Source of the DNA: Promerops cafer
Taxonomy: Eukaryota > Chordata > Aves > Passeriformes > Nectariniidae
Direction: 5' to 3'
NCBI GenBank assembly: GCA_013398275.1
Contig: VZSE01002700.1
Span: 2,147,792-2,211,791, forward strand
Length of the DNA stretch: 64,000 nucleotides
The notes under the pieces were generated by a model. It was not told the DNA's origin, ran no database searches, and saw only the letters and a program-made list of their open reading frames with translations. Shown in pieces: positions 24,187-35,330 of the stretch; positions within the stretch are counted from its first letter, which is position 1, and the number at the start of each line of letters is the position of its first letter. The position numbers were made by a program, and so were the translations under genes.

Positions 24187-25129
24187 GATTCCTCGTGGAC
24201 TAATACAACTTTTATACTTAATGAATGCATGTCCAAAGATTTGTTGAGTTACCAGGGCAACACCTGACTAACTCTGATTAGGAGCTTCTCCAAAGGAAGT
24301 AGTAGACAGAAAGATATTTTAAGAGATTTATGTATTCAACAATATGAACCCCCAAAAACATTAGGCTGATATTCCTTAGTTTCCTGAAAGAGCAAGAACA
24401 TTGCTGAATCTCTAGACTTACTGTGGTGGTAGTTTTTTCTGCTTTCTACCTTTGATGACCTATATATGAAGAGCTACTTCTTCTTGTCTGGTGCTAGATG
24501 TAATGACAAGGATGAAGCTATCCTCTAATTGTAGGACTGTTTTTCCTGCAATTTCAGGGCAAACCTATTGTCAGTGTTCAGTTGCAAGTAAAAGTTTGAT
24601 CTGCAAACTTATTAATGAAAAATGGAGTATAACTAGCTTATACAACTAAAATATTTTGGAATTTTGAAGGAATATGAACTATATTTTATTTAAATGAATG
24701 AACCACAGAATAATATTAATGAAAGAAGAACTACAACTGGATATGTCTGCAGCTACTAAAAAGGTATGGTACCCAATATTAATGCTATTCAGTGACAGAA
24801 CTTGTCTTGCTGTCTGCTAATGCCTGAGATCAAATAGAAAGAAATAGTTCACCCTGCTTTCCTGATTCTGAATTTACTGAAAAAATATCAAAGTATCTAC
24901 CTATGGAACTATATAACATATTAATCTAGTCATTTTAAGAGTGAAGTAACTCATCTGAAGTCAATGGCGTCAAACTGGTGTAAATGAAGAGGGGATAAAC
25001 TCATGCACAAAGAGTTAAAGTCAGTGGTGAGTACCAGGATATACCCTTGGCTGGTGAGCATTTACAGATAGTCACTCTATAATAAGAAATAATGTTTCAT
25101 AATGCTCTTAATTCTCTCCTGGCATTCCA
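24187..25129. other. Unannotated noncoding DNA
   Basis: I see no gene, repeat family or strong motif cluster here. Confidence 0.5.
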
Positions 25130-25760
25130 TTCACCAGCGCACAGCAATAAAGCTAGGCGCTTTGTCAGGATCATTTAAGTAAACACAGTAATTTCATACC
25201 TGCTTTTAATATTGGAACCACTAATAGATGCTGTGTTCAAAAGGCATAAACAAACCACAAGACCTGCTAATCAAGGTAAGAGCCATATGTACAAAACAAA
25301 TGGAGTCTTCCTCACCTTTGGCTTGAGAAAACAAAAAAGAAAGGGATTTCAGCAGGATTGTCTTTAATCCAATTTACTTTGGATTTAATCTCCAAAACAA
25401 GGCTGGCCTGCTAATTCCCAATTATAATGGCACATGTAATCAGAGTCCTCATTAACAAAGACTGACTATATTGTCTATTAGGAATGGAAATCTGAAATGC
25501 AAATTCAGCAAATCAAAACGTTAAATGAGCTCTACCCAAGATGCTTAGAGCTCCTGCCAGGGCAGCGCATGCTGGCCGACACCTGCCCTGAATTCTCCCT
25601 CCAGCTGAATGTTTCATTCTGTTCCAGTCTTTGCCTCCTAATTGACCTGCTTATGATCTCTGCTACAATTAACATATGCTTATTAGTAATGGCTGGTTAA
25701 AGATTTCAAACTGCCGCAGTTTACAAAGTCTAATAGAGATGGCACACCACAGGAAAGATA
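25130..25760. promoter_or_regulatory. Candidate conserved regulatory element with octamer
   Basis: This is one of the most convincing regulatory blocks in the window. It contains a perfect POU octamer ATGCAAAT at 25497-25504. It also contains paired taatcc-type sites near 25367-25390, gctaattcccaattataatgg near 25410, and several further ATTA cores up to gcttattagtaatgg near 25680. Simple repeats are absent and GC content is moderate. A 67-codon frame inside it lacks coding character. The function is inferred, most likely a developmental enhancer in a gene desert or intron. Confidence 0.45.
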
Positions 25761-26273
25761 AGACCACTGTTTTCCTCATCAGCAGTGTCATAGTGGTTTG
25801 GTTTCATGTGAGTCAAATGAGATAATTTTTCACATCATCTGATGTCTGCAAACCCATTCTAATTGAAACTGGAAATCTGCACACAAAGTGGCTTAAGGCT
25901 CCTGGTGCACTAAATGAAAATCAGTTAGGGAATAGGATTTTTTTTCCTCTGTAACCACATGCTTAGCAGTGAATGGAAAAAGATTTTTTTTAGAAAGAAG
26001 GGGACAAGGAAACAAAGAGGGAGAGGGGGTAAAAAGCTAGTTTGATAACAAACAAGAAAATACCCTGCTCATAGTATGTGTGGTCAAATTCCTTAGTCCA
26101 TTTCATAGCTGTAAATAAAGGTTTATAGATGATGAATCATCAGTTTATAGATAATGAAGTGAAGGATTTTTCTTAATATGTTGCAGAAGAAAAGAATAAT
26201 TCTGTCATTACCAGAGTATTGATTGCTATTGTTTTTGTTCATGCTCTTCATCCAGGAAAACATTCTTAATTAA
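25761..26273. other. Unannotated noncoding DNA
   Basis: No gene is supported. A purine-rich stretch lies at 25978-26035. A tttatagatgatgaatcatcag-like near repeat (tttatagat...gatga / tttatagataatga) lies at 26121-26158. Confidence 0.5.
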
Positions 26274-26341
26274 AACAAACAAGCAAACCAAACCAAGCAA
26301 CCAACCAAACACACACACCAAAAAAAAAAAAAAAAAAAAAA
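26274..26341. repeat. A/C-rich simple repeat ending in poly(A)
   Basis: aaac/aacc units lead into acacacacc and then 22 uninterrupted A at 26320-26341. It is low complexity, with no retroelement body recognisable beside it. Confidence 0.9.
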
Positions 26342-29300
26342 TCATCACTTAAATATGCAAAAGTGGGCTCTTATAGGATGACTACCATAATACTTTCACT
26401 AATGTTAGGGTAATGTCATATTAACTACATTTTCTTATATGAAAAAGATCATATTACTGTTGATTTGGCAGGTCAGTCTACTTTCATTAAATTTTCCTCT
26501 GTCTTCAGTGTTTTTCCATTTTACTATCTCCAGTCTGTAGGAGCCAATGGGCAACAAATATATTTCTTCCATCTGGTTTCATTCCAGCTTCATTAGCAAT
26601 GCACTAATACAGCAATTATGTCTAATTCTCTCTCCTAACTGCATTATTATTATTTATCTAAGGTTTCTTGCTGACCATATTTATTCCTATTAATTTTGTT
26701 CCTTGATTTTGCTTGATCATAATGCATTCTTAAGGAGATGATTGGGCATTTCACAGTCCTTCCTTTTGTATTCGTATCTTTGATTATATAAGCCACTTAT
26801 CCCTTTGAAGTCTCATACTGCCAAAATCCCAGAGGGCTGGAAGGAGGGCAAGAAAATATTTGGGTCTTGTATTTTGCTCCTATAACCACAGCCATTTCCA
26901 CTTCTTACAAACAAATGTAGGTAATATTTTTTTGTGGAGACTTTAATCCTGGTACCAAACAAATTCAATGGCAATTTAATCTTATTTTCCTGAAAGACAT
27001 TTCCTAAAACTAATATTTCATGCATCCTTAAAAAAACATGTACTCAACAACATATTCTTGAACCCAGGATATAGAATTTTGTAGTTGGCATAATCCACAC
27101 ATGCTTTGCAAAGGCATAAGAGACACTCACTGCTCTGGAAAAAGCTACAGTTTGAGTCAGGCAAATAGAATAAGCAGAAAAGATTAGGTTCCAGCCAAGG
27201 TGAGGAGAGCACCAGAGAGAAAATTCATGATTAGCTGCACAGTTGACTTGTGGGCTTTATGAAAGGATCTAAAGGAACTGGAGGATATAGTTCAGTTTGT
27301 AGGAAAAAAATATTATTGCAATCTATAGGAAAAGGTATACATTAGAAGGAAAAAGAAAGAAACAAAGATATCTCCTTAAGGTTGGCACTAAAATTCTTAC
27401 ACTTTCTCTTTTGTGGATTTTTTTTTTTTTTTGAGCGTGATGGCCCCATTGACTTTCATCTTCATTTTGAAGCTAGTGAAAAACAGATAGTCTCAGATGT
27501 TTTCATGTAATTGAAGTGAATGAGATTGTAGTAAAAGACAAAAATTATGTACTCCTTGAAAAGAAAATGCTCCCATGCCTCTCAGCTTCATGGCCATTGT
27601 AATCAGCCTTGTGCTCTTTTAACAAGTTAAGACTAAAATTTCTAGGACTAAATACAGAGTTAGCATAGCTCCAAAAACTTTTGCTGCCCTTGCTGTGTAT
27701 GGTTATTAACTTCATAGGATGTAGACTTGATCCTGTTTATATTAGAACTACCTTTTCCCTTTCCTTTCCATTTTCCCTGCAGCTAGGAACATAATTAACA
27801 CAAGAGTGGGATTTAATTTACTGAAAATTAGCTAAGTAAAAGTCAGGGCTCTCACTTCAAGGGCTCTCCAAGGCTCTCCAAGGCTCTCCAAGGCATAACC
27901 AGAGTGCAATTCAGCCCATCCAAGGGTGGGTATTGAAGGTAGGGAGATGAGTTGGTGTTTTCCATATCTACTGATTGTAAAGGAAGGCTCAATTGTAACT
28001 TTAAACTGTTCACTAAATTTTAAGTAACTCTTGAAAGAATGGGTTATGATATCCCTCAGGAACATCACTTCACAGTGTGTGAAGAGAGAAAAAAGAGGAA
28101 TAAGAATCTACCATTTTGAACACAGTATTTGGTACAAGGATTTTCCCACTGCTGTTTCTGCAGCCATTCAGCCTGGTACCACATTTCCAAAGGGATTTGT
28201 TTAAACAATTTCCTACATTTTCCGCTATCTGAAGTGAGTGCTGTTCTAACTATTTTACAGCAAAGCTATGATGTGTGTTTAAAATTAGCAATTTCCTTTT
28301 ATTTGATTTAACAACACCTCCAACTGCTCAGCAGCACATTGCTGTTGGCCACGCTACTAATTTTTGGAACAAGAAACTGGAAGTGGCAATTTTACAAACT
28401 TACAGATCGGGATTCTGGATTGAGTCCTTGCCTGTGTTATTTGGACATCAAGAAAAATTAAGAGGGAAAAGTGAGAGCTCAGTCTTTTCAGTACATAGGA
28501 TCAAATCGAGTAGGATAAGATCTTATGATTGTTCATAAGTTCACAGCTAAAAGAACTTCTAATTCCTGTCTGTTCTTTGCATTTGACACTGAGCTTTTTT
28601 AAAAGTACTTAGACTCCACTGTGGCTTGGGATACTTGTGTGAATAAAAATATTACTAACACCCCAGGAAAACTGTGCACACCATAATCCAATATAGACTG
28701 TTATTTGCATTTAATTTTCATCCAGGCATATGCTTTGAAGGATAATTTTTAAGTTTGGTTTAAGTATAATGAAATTAAATACAGATTATCAACTGAGGAT
28801 GAATTAGAATGGAAGGTTTCACCTTTTTCACTGTCAAAACCTTTTAAATATGAAAACAATATCACACAGATGTTGGTACATTTCCATTGATAGAAGAAAA
28901 TAGTCGAATAGTTGAACTCTGGCCCTGGTACATAGTTTCTGCAATTGAATAGAGGTTTAGGCATTTGACTGAAAGCAGAGTTCAGTTCCATCCTTTTCCT
29001 CCCCAAGTAACACAAAATATGGTGGTTTTAAATTTTTTTTTAACAATCTGCCCAATAAAAATTTAAAGAATAAATGTCAATACTAAAATATAATTTTTCA
29101 CTCGAACACATGCTATTATATGTGGTGTTTCATGGTAACACATATAGTTCTTCCTACAAATAACATCAAACTTTTTTTCATTCTCTGCATAGTGACAAAT
29201 GCTCTTCTATGAAATCATTCAGCTAGACCTGTGTAAATCTGGCTCATCATTCAAACTTTGCTACAGACCTTTACAGCAAACAGGGATAACTCATTTGATA

Positions 29301-30043
29301 GGGTCTAACCTGAAGAACTGTAAAGGAACAAAAATCCACAGTGAAGTTGATGTGAATGGAAAATAGCCACTACCTCAGAAATGCAGGTGCTTAATCACTG
29401 TGAACTCCAGTTGACCACTTTTTAAAAAAAAAAAAAAAAAAAAAGAAAAAAAAGAAGAGAATACTTCCCAGTTTTGCAGTTTTCTGGAAAATGTGTTTCT
29501 TCTTATTCATGAAGTACTTGGATACTGTGGTAATGGAAGCCCAGTGGACACAAATGTGTTACTGTTCTGCAGCTGCTAATGAAGTTAGCTCTCGCACGTG
29601 GAGTTATCTGTCTCTCAAGGTGGAGCAGTGGTAGCAGCTAGCAGGGACAGCTGAAGCTGTATGGGCACGCTGGGATTTTCTCTTGCTGTTCGCAGGACAA
29701 ATAGTGACAACTTCTGCTCGCATGTTCCTTCTTTCCTGATTGTGTGGAAGCTTATATGCCTGATTAAATTGCTATATTCCAAGGAAGTTCATGTAATCTA
29801 TTTGTAGTAAAATTACCCCAGACTGTAAGCAAAAGTTAACATTCATTTCCATCCTTGAAAAGCATAGGCTTTTAACTCCAGATGCAGCTTAACTTGCAAT
29901 GGAATCATGTTCTAACAAGTAAATCTAAATGTGATTTTTTAAATGAAGTTCCTCTTCGGCAGGAAGTATATTTGTGGTTTTATATACCTTAATGTTACAA
30001 AGAGCAAACTTTCTGAACATTAATGGTTAACATTTCTTTTCAG
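26342..30043. other. Unannotated; small tandem and homopolymer tracts
   Basis: No gene is supported. The interval holds a T15 run (27418-27432), a 10-bp tandem repeat (listed separately) and an A-rich tract with A21 (29424-29453). Open frames up to 88 codons show no domain. A block at 29570-29720 is GC-richer than its surroundings but has no ORF of note. Confidence 0.5.
27861..27894. repeat. 10-bp tandem repeat, three copies
   Basis: The unit aggctctcca is repeated three times with a single mismatch in the first copy, followed by a partial aggc. The period is close to one helical turn, but nothing suggests a function. Confidence 0.9.
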
Positions 30044-30102
30044 CATGTAGATTTTCACCAAACAGACTATCACAGTTTAATTGGGACCCTACAATATGTC
30101 AG
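30044..30102 (+). other. Candidate penultimate exon of a transcript
   Basis: A 59-nt segment is bounded by tttcttttcag and a consensus donor CAG|gtaagt. Two of its three frames are open. The frame that would continue into the longest tail of the next exon has a TAA, but it also has an ATG six bases before the donor that could start a 27-codon ORF across the junction. A noncoding RNA exon fits at least as well as a coding one. Confidence 0.3.
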
Positions 30103-30281
30103 GTAAGTGCTGTGTTGCACATATGCTCGGGATTTAGAAAGTGAAAGTAATTATGTTAGATATTGGATATTGAATTTTCTTATCTTCATTGATATATTTA
30201 TATGTACTTTAAATGCCGAAAACTGGAGGAAAAAAGAGAGAACTTTCCAATTTTTTTCTGTTTTCATTTTCATTTTTGCAG

Positions 30282-30525
30282 ATGCTGTTTTACAGAATGG
30301 GGAAGAAAACAAGAGCAAGTGGATGAAAGTACCATCTTCTGTTTTTCCCATCATGTAACCTAAAACTGTTCAGAGGAAAAATTTTTTACTATTACTTTTT
30401 AAAAGAAAAAGAAGAAATTCACTCCTGGGATTTGACTTTGTATGCCAAGCTCATGCCTTGAAATAGAATTTTAAAAATAGAAAATCTTGTATATATTGCA
30501 GAATAAATGGTGCTGCTTTAATAAG
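30282..30525 (+). other. Candidate terminal exon with short 3' UTR
   Basis: A strong pyrimidine tract (30250-30281, ending ttttgcag) precedes an open segment that closes at TAA 30356-30358. The deduced tail ends NGEENKSKWMKVPSSVFPIM. AATAAA follows about 145 bases after the stop. The 179-nt intron 30103-30281 would join it to the preceding candidate exon. I do not recognise the protein. Coding potential depends on the frame used across the junction. A spliced long noncoding RNA is a good alternative. Confidence 0.3.
30502..30507 (+). terminator. Polyadenylation signal AATAAA
   Basis: A perfect AATAAA lies downstream of the candidate terminal exon. T- and GT-rich sequence (tggtgctgctttaat) follows within 20 bases, as expected of a functional cleavage site. 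AATAAA is frequent in AT-rich DNA, so the support is only contextual. Confidence 0.35.
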
Positions 30526-32504
30526 AACACTTGGAATGCAAATTAATCCTGGAACCAGTGTGTGAAAACATACCGAAAATGAAAGAGAAAAGAAGAAAGC
30601 AACATAGAAGATTATTTATTTACTAACTTTCAGTTTCTAATTATAATTATTTTTGCACTGTGATGTCTTCTCCAGACTTGTTTCACACTATCACCACTAA
30701 AGTGATGAAAGGGCTGTTAAATAAATATGTGATACCTTCTGTATTTTCAAGATTAGAGATGTTAATCATGGAGTCTTGGTAAATTCCATTTTGCCCTACC
30801 AATAATTCTTAGCGTCAAAGAATTAAGTGCCTTTACTAACACAATCAAAATTATCATCCCCCAGTCTCTCAGAGGACTTGATGCTACAAAACCTACCAAG
30901 GCACTGGCATCTGATCTCAGCTGTAATGTTTCCATTGCAGCAGCATCTTGCTGTGCTAGGGATAGTCAGGGACCAGAGCTCTCTTGTTCCAGGCACCATG
31001 CACACCCATCAGAGGAGCAGCCCGTGCCTTAGCATAGCAACAGCCCGTGTGTCATGTTCAGAGAGGAATTCATCTTCCCATAACATATGCATCAAAAATG
31101 AATATCATGAAGTATCCCTCAGAGGTGTTTGTTTCCTTTAGTGGATTGTAGAAGCCTGGAGTGGTGATCTTACATAGGTGGTCCTACACGTAAAGATACG
31201 TAGTTTAGGGCAGATAAATGCAGTGCACATTCTGGCACTGTGGAAACAGAGATCAGAAAGACTGTGTTGTGCTCTGGACTCTGAGTCCCTATCTTCTGGT
31301 GATGATAGACTCTTTCCCCTTAACCACTTCAATACTTGAAGCATTATGGATTTGTCTTGTCCAAGTTCCAGATCTTCTGAAGTAATGTCCAAAGTACTTC
31401 CTCTACTATGGAAAAACAGTACCTAAAATATAATGGCAATGATTTCCCTAAATGGCTTCACTCCTTATTCTCCATGCAAAAGCTGACCCATCCGCTTGCT
31501 TGAATATTTTCATCATTACACCCATTACTAAAAGAAAACCAAATACCACCCCCACCCCCATCTATTTTCTTATATAATGGAACGTAGTCCCTCTTTTCTG
31601 TACTACTTTGCTGAATTAATGACTATTATCCAACAATTATGAACACATAAGAGAGCAACAAAGAATTTTTAGGAGGGGTAAATGATTGCAAATACCCTGA
31701 AATACATCTTAGTTTGTCATTACAATAATATTAATGCTGCTTTAAGTTCTGAGAACATTAAAGGCAATATAAAACCAGTTCTGTGATATATGACTATGGA
31801 TAAGAATTACATCTGCAAAGTCTTCATTTTTTGCTGGACTTCATGGAAATTATTATGCCCACTCTTTCCCCAAACCATGACCAAATGATTTAGCAACATG
31901 AATATCTCTGCATCTGAAGACAATTACAATATTTTTTTTTCAGTATATTTTGGGATATCTCTGTGCACTTTTAACACTATGCACACCCACAGATAAAAAA
32001 AGAGCAGATTACCAGTCTATAAAAAACTCTTAGAGCTTCTGAATCTATTATAAAGCACCATTATTTTTTTCTAGATATGGCACATGAATGAACCAGAAGA
32101 AAAGTAATAAAATTATGATTGATTATGAAAAGTCAGTTTTCATAGTGATTTTGAGACTTTCATTCCATCAGCAAAGTCATTGGTATAAAGGTTTTACCAT
32201 ATATTGTAGGATTACCTTTGTGTTGCTAAAGCAGTGTAGCTTATTTAATTAGTACCAGAATTGCCAGCAGCTAGGTCAGCTAGGAAGATATATTCCCCTG
32301 GCATCTGAACACTGAAATACCTTATATATTGCTGTAGAGTGTTAAACAGAACTGTAAGGGAAAACATTTTTCATTGTGAAATTTTTTTTAAATGTAAAAT
32401 TTTTTTCCCTTTTCACTGTCAGGACAATTCTGATTTTCTGAAACAGGTTTTGATCTTTTATGTGATGTTTTGTGGGGGATTTTTTGGGTAGTAGAGAACC
32501 TGAT
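30526..32504. other. Unannotated noncoding DNA
   Basis: An ATGCAAATTAAT string, an octamer fused to a TAAT core, lies near 30537-30548. Beyond that I see no gene or repeat. A 104-codon plus-strand frame (30827-31141) has no domain and overlaps antisense frames. Confidence 0.5.
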
Positions 32505-32660
32505 GCTTTTTGCAGTCATTGGATAAGAGGAAGACCTGTGTTCAAGTCGTTATTCAAATAAGGAAGAGCAAAAATACGAATCTATACCACATAGAAATAT
32601 TTTATTTCAGTGAGTCATCTCTTTTGGTGTAGATCACTGGGCAATAGACAGAGTCTAAAT
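32505..32660 (+). mobile_element. Possible ancient tRNA-derived SINE remnant
   Basis: ggataagaggaagacctgtg followed by ttcaagtc resembles a tRNA box-B region (gacctgggttcaagtcc). Further on, caaaaatacgaatctatacc and cactgggca look like a second tRNA-like module in inverted orientation, a layout I associate with old amniote SINE sequences. Heavy decay makes family assignment unsafe. Confidence 0.3.
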
Positions 32661-33344
32661 GTACAGCAGGTTAGGACAGTGAAGTTAAACACCTGACCTC
32701 AAATCTCTTTATTTTTCTATACCCCAGAAAAATACCCCAACAAGCATTACCACTGCAATTCTGTGAAGAGGTTTACTGAAGTCGTCTCCACAGTCAGGGG
32801 CTGCACTGTTTATGGGGTCACTTGTAGCCAGTGCTTGGCACTTCCATAACACCCACCTTAGGTGGCTGGGGAAAGTCACAGTGTGGAAGTATCTATCTTT
32901 TACCCTTGATTATAGAAGGAGACCGACTGAGATCAGGCACCTAACTTTGGCTAACAAAGTCTGGGTGGGATGAATAACACCCATGGGCAGTAAACTTGCA
33001 GGTTCTCTGCTGGAACCTGTTTAGCACATTATATGTACTGCATAAAGTACAGTAGAAAGCCACAAAATCACATTTGAAAAAATATAAATAAGTGTTGGTT
33101 GGGATTCATCAGTAGACATGACAATAGAGAAAGTAGCTAGGTAAGGTGGCCACTAGCTCATCAGCCATAATGCATTGCCTTTTTTTTCAGGAGGACAGCT
33201 GAAAATCTCCTAACTCTTATGTGAAGACATGCAATTTAGATGGGGTGATTTATTTTTCTGTTGATACTTGTTGGCGTTGATTTTAAGAACTCAGCCCAAG
33301 GGAGGTAGTCAGCTCTTAAACATAATTACAAAAAACAAAATAAA
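32661..33344. other. Unannotated noncoding DNA
   Basis: No gene or clear repeat was recognised between the SINE-like remnant and the CR1. Confidence 0.5.
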
Positions 33345-33515
33345 AACTTCACAGATCTTGGATATCTTTTCTAAGCATAGTGAGGCACTGGAACAGGTTG
33401 CCCAGAGAAGTTGTGGATGCCCCATTATTGAAAATGTTCAAGGTCAGGATGGATGGGACCTTGAGCAGGTGTCCCTGACCGTGGCAGAAGACTTGGAACT
33501 AGATGATCTTTAAAA
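33345..33515 (+). mobile_element. CR1 LINE 3' region, truncated
   Basis: Diagnostic CR1 text appears in order: aggcactggaacaggttgcc, cagagaagttgtggatgcccc, attgaaaatgttcaaggtca, ggatgggaccttgagcaggtg and ggaactagatgatcttt. The family's terminal GTCCCTTCCAACCC and ATTCTATGA units are missing, so the copy has lost its very 3' end. An 81-codon frame (33268-33513) reads through it and is a shadow of the element. Confidence 0.9.
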
Positions 33516-34279
33516 ATCAGCAATAGAATTAGACTGCTGTCTTTTTATAACAGTGAATGCTAATCATTTGTTATGTTATTATATTTGTCTCTTGTGAACA
33601 TGGATTTGTCAAAGTACTCACAATGTACTTAAATACCATTCACCTTAATTTTTAACAGAAGAAAGAACAGAGACACAGAACAATACAATACTTTTCCGTG
33701 AGGACAGATGTCAGATTAGTGACAGAAAATTCTGGTCTAGCAAGTGGGACATCTGTTGTTTTATTTTTTCCGTTTTATCAGTGTTCATTGCCATTCCCAT
33801 ACCAAGGAAAATTCTGGAAAACACATACTGAGTTTTTTCCTAGGTGTTTCAGAGTCTTAGTCCCCTGTTAAGTCTTGAGTAAGCATCTATATGATCAATA
33901 CAAACTTTATTTTAAGGGAAAATTAATGTTTGCCGTTTTCAAAGCTTTTTTGCATTTGCATGTGGTTTTGTTTTTCTTTTTGCCTAATTTCTTTCTGTGG
34001 ATTGTCAAAGGGACAGTTATTACTCTGGGGAAGATCCCTTTTTTCACCCTTAGCCCAGTCTTTTTTTCTTTCTTATCTCTGCAGCACTCACAATGCCTTT
34101 TTAGTATTTGCTCACAGAGTTCTGTGTTCCTAGTGGGACATGGTGTGTAGTTTAAATATGTTTCTCTCCTGATATTCTAAATGACATCCAATTGACCTCA
34201 TAAATGTCTTATGAGACCAAACAAACTCTATGCTCGAACAAAAACTGTCAACCAATTCTACTTTGCTTGTCCTCAGGCT
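33516..34279. other. Unannotated noncoding DNA
   Basis: No gene is supported. Two overlapping plus-strand frames (33875-34150) arise from T-rich sequence. Confidence 0.5.
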
Positions 34280-34530
34280 GCTCTGGCATGATGCCATAAA
34301 GCATCAGTATTGATATTTTGTGGCATTCAAATTGTAAAGTACCTAGGCTAAGCAATAGGAGCAGAGGTATTAATACAATCTGGCCATGTCACTGTTAATT
34401 ACTCCAATATAAATTAAATTTATAGCACATGGTACCTTTGATATGAATTGGCAGCAGGCATCAAAACCTTTCCTTGACATTATCGCGTAAACCTAGGAGG
34501 CATTTTGTATAAGGTATTTTAAAGAGAAGC
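34280..34530. promoter_or_regulatory. Candidate conserved noncoding element
   Basis: The block has homeodomain-type cores (gttaattactcc near 34395, aaattaaatttatagc) and a CpG-containing ttatcgcgtaaacc at 34479-34492, without simple repeats. This is an inference from texture only. Confidence 0.35.
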
Positions 34531-34859
34531 ATAACAGCTTCAGAAAAACTTCTGCATAGCTTCACCACAGACTTCATCAAGATTTGTTTTTTGTCAATAG
34601 TGACTTTTACCACAGCAAAAAATTTCTTGGAATGTTTTATAATTTTAACTGAATAAACTCATAAATGTATTCAAAGTGTCAGGGAACACAGATACACTAA
34701 GCAGTATAAGTTAACATGATAATTCAGCTTAAAACTATGCCTCTAGTTTTCCAGATTGAAAGCAATTTCTTTCTAATATGGAAAACAGAACCTATCTGAA
34801 GGGAGCTTTTTATGCTATGCTCTTACGTTAAAACTTATCAAGTGTCTAGGGAAATGTGT

Positions 34860-35299
34860 TCTTGAAATCCCGTCGTGATCCATGTGTCATTGAAGACAAA
34901 GATCCGATGTGCTATGGAAATTTCTTGATGCATATTATGAGCTGTTGTTTGCCATAGTGTCTGGATAATCCTGCTTCATTTATTGGAGGGCCATTTCAGC
35001 TGCACTGTCAACAGCCTGGGATGATCAGGTCACCTTTCCCTATAAAATTATGTAAAAGCTGTCAAATGGGCAGGATTATAGGCACATTAAAGGTGCTTTA
35101 AGATTTCATGCCTATAAATATTAGCAAAGAAGATTTAAAGGCAAATTTGTCAGTACATGCCCACGTTTCTACAACCTTGTTTTACAGCACTGCAATGTTA
35201 TCACCTACATTTTATCATGTAACTCTGAAGTGTTTTGGTGGGGAGCAGCTGCTTGCAGCCTTATCTATTTAATTCATGTAGCAGGAATTAAGCATTATT
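34860..35299. promoter_or_regulatory. Candidate conserved noncoding element
   Basis: A 0.44-kb repeat-free block contains ggataatcctgcttcattta, E-box-like cagctgc motifs (34997 and about 35248) and aattcatgtagcaggaattaag just before an A-rich tract. It has no exon features. The texture resembles deeply conserved enhancers. Confidence 0.4.
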
Positions 35300-35330
35300 A
35301 AAAAAAAAAAAAGAAAAAGAAAAAGAGGGG
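35300..35330. repeat. A-rich simple tract
   Basis: A13 is followed by gaaaaa units and gagggg. It bounds the preceding block on the right. Confidence 0.9.

Noticed and set aside
27861..27894. Minisatellite with possible protein-repeat coding
   Set aside because: Only three 10-bp copies, and the period is not a multiple of three.
30107..30358. 83-codon continuous frame
   Set aside because: It runs through the likely 179-nt intron and its polypyrimidine tract. The splice-bounded interpretation explains the sequence better.
33268..33513. 81-codon plus-strand frame
   Set aside because: It reads through the CR1 3' region and is a shadow of the repeat, not a host gene.
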